Source: an uncultured Bacteroidales bacterium (GTDB taxonomy: Bacteria; Bacteroidota; Bacteroidia; Bacteroidales; Tenuifilaceae). Taken from it: a DNA stretch of 5,250 nucleotides. Positions 1-5,250 of the stretch are shown one piece after another (within the stretch, counting starts at the first letter, position 1; each line of letters opens with the position of its first letter). The position numbers and the translations under genes are program-made. The notes under the pieces were generated by a model. It did not search any database, was not told the origin of the DNA, and saw nothing but the letters and a program-made list of their open reading frames with translations. The stretch lies in assembly GCA_937915475.1 (NCBI GenBank), contig CALGIR010000089.1, positions 1 through 5,250 of the forward strand, given 5' to 3'.

Positions 1-352
1 TCGTAGGCGTTATCAGCCTATGAGCGTAGCTTCGAGAGCAATACCAGTGGGCTCAAAATTGGTGGCATGGTTAAGCGCATTGCTTTTAGCTGTTTTTGTA
101 CTTGGTGTCTTATCTGTTTTAGGCGGTAAAGAGCAAGCGATTTATGCAGTGCCTAGCTTACTAAAGATTTTGCTTGTTATCCCAATTATTCAAATTCCTT
201 TGGTGGTATTAATGTTTGTACAAACCATAGGCGTTTTTAGGCACAAGACGATAGCGCTAACAAGTCGCATGTTTTACCTGTTAATCTTATTGGCCAATAT
301 CGCAGCACTTTGGGAGTTATACCATTGGAATTTCTTGGGATGGAACTTCTAA
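1..352 (+). CDS. C-terminal membrane domain of a probable serine hydrolase (5' end outside window)
   Basis: The reading frame is open to the left edge (codons from base 2), so the ATG at 20 is probably internal and the real start lies outside. Numbering from that ATG, the visible 110 residues hold three hydrophobic segments at about 14-35, 45-70 and 83-101, separated by short polar loops. The protein ends in a W-E-L-Y-H-W-N-F-L-G-W-N-F tail. Three terminal helices closing with a Y-x-W-N-x-L-G-aromatic motif match, from memory, the C-terminal anchor of beta-lactamase-fold serine hydrolases (PBP4*/class C-like) common in Bacteroidota. In those proteins the catalytic domain lies before the helices and faces the periplasm. 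No catalytic residue is visible here, so the family call rests only on the tail and could be wrong. The TAA stop (350-352) overlaps the TAG stop of the convergent oxidoreductase gene. Confidence 0.65.
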   Translation, partial: RRRYQPMSVASRAIPVGSKLVAWLSALLLAVFVLGVLSVLGGKEQAIYAVPSLLKILLVIPIIQIPLVVLMFVQTIGVFRHKTIALTSRMFYLLILLANIAALWELYHWNFLGWNF

Positions 353-1290
353 TGTTTACGCTTTAGTAATGATGCAAGCGCAAGATCTATATTAGGGTAA
401 GTAAACTCGAACCCCCTTTTAGCTAGTCTGGTTGGAGCAACATGGCTTCCCTTTAGTAGAACTTCATCCGCCATTTGACCCAGTAAGAGTTTTACAGCAA
501 ATGAAGGAATTGGAATCCAAGTGGGTCTTTTTATCGTTTTTCCCGCAGTTTTCACTAATGTTTTTTGGCTTACAGGGTTTGGTGATGTTAGGTTAAAGTA
601 TCCTTTCGCCCCAGAATCATTCATTAAGTAAATAATCGCCCTAACCTCATCTGTGATATGAATCCACGATAGGGTTTGTTCCCCTGTCCCAAACCAACCG
701 CCAACAAAAAGTCTAATCGGCTTTAGCAACTTGGGTAACATACCTCCTTTAGCCGATAGGACTATTCCTGTTCTAACTACAACCAATCGAACCTCTTTTG
801 GAACCTCCAATTTGGCAATTTGCTCCCATTCGGTTGTGAGTCTGGCTAGAAAATTTGTGCCAGGCTCATCTTTCTCTGTAAATTTCTTGCCCTCCACAAG
901 TGGATAAAACCCAATGGCAGAGCCTTGAATAAAAACCTTGGGTTTTTTCTCGGCATAGTGGCATGCTTTTGCTAGCGCACGGGTTGTACCTAATCTGCTT
1001 CGGATAAGCTGCATGCGCCGCCGACGAGTCCAAGGTTTTGACGCAATATCTTCGCCAGTTAGGTTTATCACCACATCGCTTTTTTCAATTTCTCTTACTA
1101 GCCACGTTGAAAAAAAACCGCCCCATTCTAAGTAGCTATATTTCCCCAAATAATTTGTATCAATTTTTTGTGGCGATCGGGTAAGTATTAGTACAGTATT
1201 ACCATCATCAATTAACTTTTTGGCTAGTTCGGTACCAATAAGTCCCGTTGCACCTGCAATAACAACATGCTTTTTTTTAATTGTTTCCAT
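349..1290 (-). CDS. TIGR01777/YfcH-type NAD(P)-dependent epimerase/oxidoreductase
   Basis: This is a cytoplasmic extended-SDR-like protein of 313 residues, the usual length for the TIGR01777 family (E. coli YfcH relatives), whose substrate is unknown. The Rossmann motif G-A-T-G-L-I-G lies at residues 13-19. An N-L-T-G-E-D-I-A segment (about 76-83) follows, then G-S-A-I-G-F-Y (about 123-129), which carries the family's Ser and Tyr, then R-T-G-I-V-L (173-178) and W-I-H-I-T-D (209-214). The last 50 or so residues, with L-L-x-G-x-x-V-x-P-x-R-L and G-F-x-F-x-Y-P, match the DUF1731 domain that closes these proteins. I chose the ATG at 1290. A GTG two codons upstream (1296) is in frame but adds only two residues, and neither start has a Shine-Dalgarno sequence. 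The gene starts 27 bases after the lipoprotein stop, so it is probably the last gene of that operon. No terminator hairpin is visible at its end. Confidence 0.9.
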   Translation of the reverse strand: METIKKKHVVIAGATGLIGTELAKKLIDDGNTVLILTRSPQKIDTNYLGKYSYLEWGGFFSTWLVREIEKSDVVINLTGEDIASKPWTRRRRMQLIRSRLGTTRALAKACHYAEKKPKVFIQGSAIGFYPLVEGKKFTEKDEPGTNFLARLTTEWEQIAKLEVPKEVRLVVVRTGIVLSAKGGMLPKLLKPIRLFVGGWFGTGEQTLSWIHITDEVRAIIYLMNDSGAKGYFNLTSPNPVSQKTLVKTAGKTIKRPTWIPIPSFAVKLLLGQMADEVLLKGSHVAPTRLAKRGFEFTYPNIDLALASLLKRKH

Positions 1291-1317
1291 TTGCACAAGT
1301 TAATAAATTGAGGGTCT

Positions 1318-2064
1318 TTAGTCAAGTGTGGCTACCTTAACTGTTATGCTTTTTACGATTTTTAGTGCCGTGGTGTGGTTTGATATATCAGGGAAGAGTT
1401 CACCTGTTTTACCTGACGGATGACTGTGCCCAATTGGCACCATTTCATGGATAGAACCATTCTCTGTCAGGTTAACTCTTGCCATGTAAACCAACGCAGG
1501 TTGGCAGCTGGTTTTGTAGTCATCATCATCGGGGTAAAGGTTGTTGTGCCAGTAATGGTTCCAATCCCAAGTTTGGTTTATCTCCATGAAAATTTTTACA
1601 TACTCAGTATCAGCCTTGACCTTTGTGTTAATAGTAAAGTTATTTATTGGTGTTGCCCCAGTTATAGCATCGGGCAGTGGGTCTCGCGGCGTTGGTAGGA
1701 ATAGTCCATCAGTGGCTTTTATGCCTCGGCGATGTCCCCAGTAGGGTAGTGCTGCTGGCTTGCGTCTTTCTCCCTTTTTCCATTTTTTGCCAACAGCCAC
1801 TCCGTACATAAAAGTTCCGGTGGCAATGGATTGTGATGCATAGAGGGTTTCTATGAATTGCCCCTTGTCATCTTCCAACCAAAATACGATTAGTGGATGA
1901 TAGAATTCTTCTCCCTTTTCGAAGATTATAGCGATTGGCGTTCCATTGGGAAATGGTTGTGTGCTGATGGTTTCTGTTTTTTCTTGTGGTTGAGTTTTTG
2001 GCGAGCTAACGCAACCAGAAAGAGTTATGAGAAAAATCAGTGATGTTATTTTAAGTGTTCTCAT
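1318..2064 (-). CDS. Periplasm-facing lipoprotein, DUF2271-like, with a possible flavinylation motif
   Basis: The 248-residue product starts with a lipoprotein signal peptide: basic R2 and K5, a hydrophobic stretch and the lipobox L15-S-G-C18. The residues after Cys18 (V-S-S-P-K) lack the acidic surface-export signal seen in Bacteroidota lipoproteins, so a periplasmic face is more likely. The body contains F-W-L-E-D-D-K-G (61-68), P-D-A-I-T-G-A-T-P (131-139), a Trp/His/Asp-rich stretch W-D-W-N-H-Y-W-H (166-173) followed by four Asp (179-182), and G-H-S-H-P-S-G (212-218). The W-x-x-D-x-x-G region, the D-A-x-T-G-A-T motif and the C-terminal Gly-His motif resemble DUF2271 proteins as I recall them; the match is unconfirmed. 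D-x-x-T-G-A-T also fits the site where ApbE attaches FMN to threonine, here Thr138. The gene lies 26 bases after the receptor stop and 27 before the oxidoreductase start, suggesting one transcript. It could instead be an unrelated envelope lipoprotein. Confidence 0.8.
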   Translation of the reverse strand: MRTLKITSLIFLITLSGCVSSPKTQPQEKTETISTQPFPNGTPIAIIFEKGEEFYHPLIVFWLEDDKGQFIETLYASQSIATGTFMYGVAVGKKWKKGERRKPAALPYWGHRRGIKATDGLFLPTPRDPLPDAITGATPINNFTINTKVKADTEYVKIFMEINQTWDWNHYWHNNLYPDDDDYKTSCQPALVYMARVNLTENGSIHEMVPIGHSHPSGKTGELFPDISNHTTALKIVKSITVKVATLD

Positions 2065-2090
2065 TGTTTCTAATATTGTTGGATTTATTG

Positions 2091-4496
2091 CTAAAATTCA
2101 AGAATAATACCTACGGATGGGAGTATTGTACCACCTCCGGTGCCCGGAATAATATCAAGTAGGTAGCGTGAAGCATCGTTTGGGTTAATCATTTTATTCC
2201 CGTTTTCATCAAGTCTAACAATTATGTTATCGGGTTGTTCGCCTGCAAATCCGTAAACATTCTGTACATCAGCGTAAAGGTTGAGGGTCCATTTGCTAAG
2301 GTAAAACATCTTATCAATTCTAATATCAAGTTGATGAAATGAGCCAACCCTTAGGGTGTTAAATCGATTATAGTCTAAATAGCCCCGTCCCTGTGTGTCC
2401 CATGCCGAGATAAGCTCTGAAGTTTGCAAATCCCATGGTGTATAGGGAGCACCGCCAACAAATCGCCATTTAAAGCCAAAGTCCCAATTCTTTTTAAAGC
2501 TGCGTGTTGCCGTAAGGGTTATTATGTGTCTATTGTCCCAGGCGGTTGGCACCCAATTGCCAGAAATAGTTGGGTTTGCATTTTCTGAATCACTCCAAAC
2601 CATGGTGTAGGCTACAATGGTGTTAAACCCAAAAACATCTCGTGAGCGGTACAGCAGTTCCATACCATAGGATCGCCCTTTTGCAGATGAGGTAACCTCT
2701 TCGTCGCCAAAGGTCCCATAATCTGCTCCTTTGCTGGCAATCGATATGCTGTCGGTTACAGAAAAAGGGTAGATGTTGTATAGTTTATAGAAACCCTCAA
2801 GGGTAACCCGACTTTTAATGTTGGGTAACCACTCAAACCCTGCCACAATATGGTCGGATTGAATGTACTTTAAGCTATTGCTTTTATTAACAAGAGTTCC
2901 ATTTGATAAAGCGTAACCGAGCATGGTATAGGGTGGTTGCTGATAGTACCTTCCCACGTTGAAGTTTACCCAGAAATCGTTATTAAGTTCGTATGAGGCA
3001 GATAATCGGGGGCTTAACTGATTTAGCAAATTGCCCATACTTGACGAGTATGAATTTGCATCGGCGCGAAGGCCAACCGATGCATTAAGTTTCTCGTTAA
3101 AGAATGTTTTGCTGTATTGCCCAAAAAGGCTCCAGCCAAAAAGATTAAGCTCTGATTCGTAATCAATGGGAGTTAGGGCTCCATTGCTGAAAAACGCTCT
3201 ATGGGTTTGGTTTGTATATCTAGAGTATTCAATTCCACCGCCAATATTTAACTTTGATCCATTGTTTAACCTTCTATCATGTTCGTATCGAAATTTATTC
3301 TCCGATTCCTGCGATAGGTAATCAAGGATTTTCTCCTGGGTCTCATCGTTTTCGGGGAATTTGGTTTGTCTGTTATTGAGCATATTACGACTAAGCACCC
3401 ATGTGTCAAAACTCTTCTCGCGAAAGTGTTTGTAAACAATACCAGTGGTGTAGGTCCATTGCGTATTAACTGGTACATAGTTAAGAATATACCTTTGGCT
3501 TGGCGTTGGGTTTTTGAGTCCAGTGTTAAGCGAGAACTGGTCGATTGCACCAATACCCAGAACAGTTATCTCATTGTGTTCATCTATTCGTGTACGTGTT
3601 TTAAACTGAAAATCGTTGTAGGTTGGCAAAAAAGGTAAACCAATAACACTGAATAGCAATTGTAAATACGAGCGTCGTGCCGAGAATATAAAGGTTGTGT
3701 TATCGGTTAAAGGGCCATCAAGAGTAAGGGCTAAATCGCTGGCACCAATTGCCGCCTTATACTTCATGCGCTCGCTATTACCATCAATTTGCCTAAAGTC
3801 GAGCACAGAGCTTAACGAGTTGCCTTTTGAAGCAGGGAAAGCCCCAGAATAAAAATTCGCTTCGCGAATAAAGTCGGCATTAATAATGCCCACTGATCCA
3901 CCCGATGCACCTTGCGTAGCAAAGTGGTTTATGTTTGGAATCTCAACGCCATCGAGGTAAAAAGTATTCTCGCTGGGTCCTCCACCGCGAACGATCACAT
4001 CGTTTCGATATGCAGGTGTTGATGCTACCCCAGGGAGCGATTGTATAACTCGGCTTATGTCGCGGTTTCCACCTGGGTTTTTCTCAATTTCGGCAATCCC
4101 AATGCGCTGTAACGAAACAGGGCTCTCCTCGCTTCGCCTAAAAGGGCTTGCTGTAATTACAACTCCTTCAATTTCGACAGCAGTTTCCTCTAGTTCTATT
4201 TCAATAAAAACGGAACGAGCGTTAGTAATTTGTACCGAGCTGGCAACATAGGGCTTAAAGCCTACTGCCGATGCCCTTAGCTCAATAAAACCAGGCTCTA
4301 AACCAGCAAAAACAAAGTTGCCGTCAAAATCGGACGATGAGCCAATGTTAGTTCCCCAGATCACAATATTGGCAAATGGTACAGGCTCATTATTTTGCTT
4401 GTTAACCACTTTTCCCTTTATCGACCCAGTGTTTTGTCCCAAAACAACTTGAGCAAATGCTATAATGCTAATTAATACTAGTAAGCGTTTTCTCAT
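2091..4496 (-). CDS. TonB-dependent outer-membrane receptor with N-terminal carboxypeptidase-D-like domain
   Basis: The 801-residue protein is an outer-membrane active transporter driven by TonB-ExbBD. It begins with a Sec signal peptide (R2-K-R4, hydrophobic 5-19, likely cleavage after Gly20). A carboxypeptidase-D regulatory-like domain covers about 24-102, with G-x-V-V-x-K, P-V-P-F-A-N-I and D-F-D-G-N-F. A TonB-box-like stretch, E-I-E-G-V-V-I-T-A-S, follows at 108-117. The plug (about 120-235) includes the R-x-x-Q-S-L-P-G-V motif near 149-157 and V-I-V-R-G-G-G-P-S-E-N-x-F-Y-L-D-G-V (167-184). The rest is a beta barrel rich in alternating aromatic strands, ending in I-L-E-F with the terminal Phe expected for BAM assembly. 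At about 800 residues it is shorter than SusC-type receptors (usually about 1000), and no SusD gene is adjacent, so polysaccharide uptake is not suggested. Siderophore, metal-complex or vitamin uptake is possible, but the substrate cannot be read. It leads the three-gene minus-strand block. Confidence 0.95.
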   Translation of the reverse strand: MRKRLLVLISIIAFAQVVLGQNTGSIKGKVVNKQNNEPVPFANIVIWGTNIGSSSDFDGNFVFAGLEPGFIELRASAVGFKPYVASSVQITNARSVFIEIELEETAVEIEGVVITASPFRRSEESPVSLQRIGIAEIEKNPGGNRDISRVIQSLPGVASTPAYRNDVIVRGGGPSENTFYLDGVEIPNINHFATQGASGGSVGIINADFIREANFYSGAFPASKGNSLSSVLDFRQIDGNSERMKYKAAIGASDLALTLDGPLTDNTTFIFSARRSYLQLLFSVIGLPFLPTYNDFQFKTRTRIDEHNEITVLGIGAIDQFSLNTGLKNPTPSQRYILNYVPVNTQWTYTTGIVYKHFREKSFDTWVLSRNMLNNRQTKFPENDETQEKILDYLSQESENKFRYEHDRRLNNGSKLNIGGGIEYSRYTNQTHRAFFSNGALTPIDYESELNLFGWSLFGQYSKTFFNEKLNASVGLRADANSYSSSMGNLLNQLSPRLSASYELNNDFWVNFNVGRYYQQPPYTMLGYALSNGTLVNKSNSLKYIQSDHIVAGFEWLPNIKSRVTLEGFYKLYNIYPFSVTDSISIASKGADYGTFGDEEVTSSAKGRSYGMELLYRSRDVFGFNTIVAYTMVWSDSENANPTISGNWVPTAWDNRHIITLTATRSFKKNWDFGFKWRFVGGAPYTPWDLQTSELISAWDTQGRGYLDYNRFNTLRVGSFHQLDIRIDKMFYLSKWTLNLYADVQNVYGFAGEQPDNIIVRLDENGNKMINPNDASRYLLDIIPGTGGGTILPSVGIILEF

Positions 4497-4595
4497 CCTG
4501 TTAGCGTATGTAATGTTTGGTTAAGTTATCTATTTAAATCTGAATACTAACAGATAAAAAAGGATATTGTTTCATGATTCTATTAAAAAGATAAA

Positions 4596-4631
4596 CAAAC
4601 ATATGTTTTTGGTTTTTAAAGCATTGTCAAA
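4596..4631 (-). promoter_or_regulatory. Candidate promoter of the receptor operon
   Basis: Reading the minus strand, TATGTTTG (4603 down to 4596) matches the Bacteroidota -7 consensus TAnnTTTG, and TTTG (4631-4628) stands upstream as a possible -33 element. The 24-base spacer is longer than the usual 19-21, which lowers confidence. The same upstream bases also form TTGACA (4630-4625), a perfect -35 hexamer for ordinary sigma70. Transcription from here would give a leader of about 90 bases before the receptor ATG. The AGG just before that ATG is too close to act as a normal ribosome binding site. Confidence 0.35.
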
Positions 4632-4655
4632 CTAAGCTAAAATTAAGCATGATTA

Positions 4656-4670
4656 TTCGTTTGATACGAA
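4656..4670. promoter_or_regulatory. 15-bp inverted repeat, possible operator
   Basis: The sequence TTCGT-TTGAT-ACGAA is a perfect 5-bp inverted repeat with a 5-base spacer. It lies about 25 bases upstream of the candidate -33 element of the receptor operon, where a dimeric activator could bind. Arms of this length arise by chance in AT-rich DNA, and I do not recognise the regulator. Confidence 0.25.
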
Positions 4671-4757
4671 AAGTACCATTGGATTATAGCAATACTTAGG
4701 TTTTGTGTCTGGGAAAGCAGTCTTTTATTATGAACTTCTTCAAAAACAGATTGTTCC

Positions 4758-4802
4758 TTCGCCTACTGCCTGCCTCTCGAAAGACAGGACAGACAGGGCG
4801 AA
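4758..4802. repeat. 45-bp bulged palindrome (REP-like hairpin)
   Basis: The palindrome folds into an outer 6-bp stem (TTCGCC 4758-4763 with GGCGAA 4797-4802), a 2-base bulge (4764-4765), and a 9-position stem (4766-4774 with 4788-4796). A 3-base bulge (4785-4787) and a 3-bp stem (4775-4777 with 4782-4784) follow, closed by a 4-base loop (4778-4781). All pairs are Watson-Crick except 4773/4789 and 4769/4793. These are C-A mismatches on the plus strand and G-U wobbles on the minus strand, where the loop reads UUCG. The arms are built from short CTGC/GACA-type units. Imperfect palindromes with bulges in intergenic DNA are typical of dispersed REP elements. It is not followed by a T-run on either strand, so it is not a simple intrinsic terminator. 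Confidence 0.7.
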
Positions 4803-4804
4803 TT

Positions 4805-4847
4805 GCAATGACGGAGGTATATTTATCGCAATGAACGGATTGCCGTT
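4805..4847. repeat. Short direct repeat and small hairpin beside the palindrome
   Basis: GCAATGACGG (4805-4814) recurs as GCAATGAACGG (4828-4838), 23 bases apart and differing by one inserted A. The second copy forms a perfect 5-bp hairpin, AACGG-ATTG-CCGTT (4834-4847). The first copy nearly abuts the 45-bp palindrome and overlaps an 8-bp palindrome, ATTGCAAT (4802-4809). The reverse complement, with CGTCATTGC, resembles motifs seen in bacterial REP-type repeats, so this may be part of the same element. Confidence 0.45.
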
Positions 4848-4967
4848 TGGCTCTCCCCATTTTTACACACTAGTTAGCATAAACAAATATTCAGAGGACA
4901 TTTTCTGAAAAACATTCTCAGTATTAACTATTGGCCGTGATTTTTATGTAAATTGGTACTTAAATTT

Positions 4968-5250
4968 ATGGCTATGGAAACCTTTAATGAATTTTGGCAA
5001 ACTATAACTGAATTTCTTGGAAAGTCTATCTTTTCGCAAGGCAGCTCCAATCTTTCTTTGGGCATGCTTTTATACATCGTAGTTGGTTTATTCCTTGTTT
5101 TTTTTCTGTCGAAATTAATTAGCCGATTGGTAGTTGTGAAGTTACTTAATCGTTATGGGACTGATAAGGGTGTTTCTCATGCCGTGGGTACTATTTTTGT
5201 AACTACTCAGGAGTCATTTCTGGCAGTTATTAACAATTTCTGGACTGTTT
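4968..5250 (+). CDS. N-terminal part of a membrane protein, possibly MscS-like channel (runs off window)
   Basis: An open frame starts at ATG 4968 and continues for 94 codons to the window edge without a stop. Residues 1-28 are a polar, partly amphipathic head, residues 30-52 form a strong transmembrane helix, and a basic stretch follows with R53, K58 and R62, then R-Y-G-T-D-K-G (62-68). One short N-terminal segment, a single helix with a basic end, and a D-x-G shortly before a second hydrophobic stretch recall small Bacteroidota members of the MscS mechanosensitive channel family. The pore helix and beta domain that would prove this lie beyond the window, and the stretch after residue 78 is not an obvious match. 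A second in-frame ATG at 4974 is an alternative start. The gene is divergent from the receptor operon across the intergenic repeats. Confidence 0.75.
   Translation, partial: MAMETFNEFWQTITEFLGKSIFSQGSSNLSLGMLLYIVVGLFLVFFLSKLISRLVVVKLLNRYGTDKGVSHAVGTIFVTTQESFLAVINNFWTV

Larger units (their letters stand above)
4497..4967. other. 471-base intergenic region between divergent genes
   Basis: This region separates the receptor (leftward) from the membrane protein (rightward). The receptor-proximal half (to about 4700) is very AT-rich and carries its presumed promoter and a short inverted repeat. The middle (4758-4847) is more GC-rich and holds a bulged palindrome followed by short repeats. At 4890-4909 a weak hairpin (TTCAGA/TCTGAA, 8-base loop) occurs without a following T-run, so I do not call it a terminator. 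A 67-codon open frame from GTG 4705 to 4908 runs through the palindrome; its product shows no signal peptide or recognisable domain, and I treat it as chance. No convincing TAnnTTTG promoter was found for the rightward gene; the closest is TAAATTGG at 4949-4956, with no well-spaced upstream element. Confidence 0.8.

Noticed and set aside
1271..1278. Eight-base T run (A run on the coding strand) at codons 4-6 of the oxidoreductase, a possible slippage or phase-variation site
   Set aside because: Lys-rich starts with A runs are common in AT-rich genomes, the frame is intact, and a housekeeping-type oxidoreductase is not a usual phase-variable gene.
3266..3638. Open frames in other frames inside the receptor gene, on both strands
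   Set aside because: They overlap a clearly coding beta-barrel region and their translations show no domain-like composition; the same applies to 1420-1698 and 4057-4251 on the plus strand.
2091..4496. A SusC-type polysaccharide utilisation locus
   Set aside because: The receptor is about 800 residues rather than about 1000, no SusD-like lipoprotein follows, and no glycoside hydrolase is present.
4705..4908. A 67-codon forward open frame starting at GTG
   Set aside because: It runs through the bulged palindrome and its flanking repeats, has no ribosome binding site, signal peptide or recognisable domain, and would be expected by chance.
4890..4909. Hairpin TTCAGA/TCTGAA as a terminator
   Set aside because: The stem is only 6 bp and AT-rich, the loop is 8 bases, there is no following T-run, and no gene ends beside it on the plus strand.

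Overview
The window looks like chromosomal DNA from a member of the Bacteroidota. The evidence is an AT-rich composition, start codons without clear Shine-Dalgarno sequences, a TonB-dependent receptor that begins with a carboxypeptidase-D-like regulatory domain and ends in an aromatic residue, a candidate TAnnTTTG-type promoter element, and a membrane-anchored serine-hydrolase tail of a type I associate with this phylum. Nothing in the window shows a mobile element, tRNA, rRNA or CRISPR array.

Layout. Bases 1-352 (+) are the C-terminal, three-helix membrane portion of a protein that begins outside the window, probably a beta-lactamase-fold serine hydrolase. Its stop codon overlaps, tail to tail, the stop of a minus-strand block running from 4496 down to 349. 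That block holds, in transcription order, an 801-residue TonB-dependent outer-membrane receptor (2091-4496), a 248-residue lipoprotein resembling DUF2271 proteins (1318-2064) and a TIGR01777/YfcH-type NAD(P)-binding oxidoreductase (349-1290). The gaps are only 26 and 27 bases, so the three are probably co-transcribed. A 471-base intergenic region (4497-4967) follows. It contains the presumed receptor promoter, a 15-bp inverted repeat, and a 45-bp bulged palindrome followed by short repeats, which together look like a REP-type element. From 4968 (+) a membrane protein starts and runs off the window; it may be an MscS-like channel.

How the genes may work together. The receptor would bring a substrate across the outer membrane using TonB energy. 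The lipoprotein sits in the same cell envelope and carries a D-A-I-T-G-A-T sequence that looks like an ApbE flavinylation site, which would make it a periplasmic redox protein. The oxidoreductase is cytoplasmic and may be linked only through expression. The substrate cannot be read from the sequence. The most interesting points are the possible flavinylated lipoprotein beside a receptor and the strand-asymmetric palindrome at 4758-4802.
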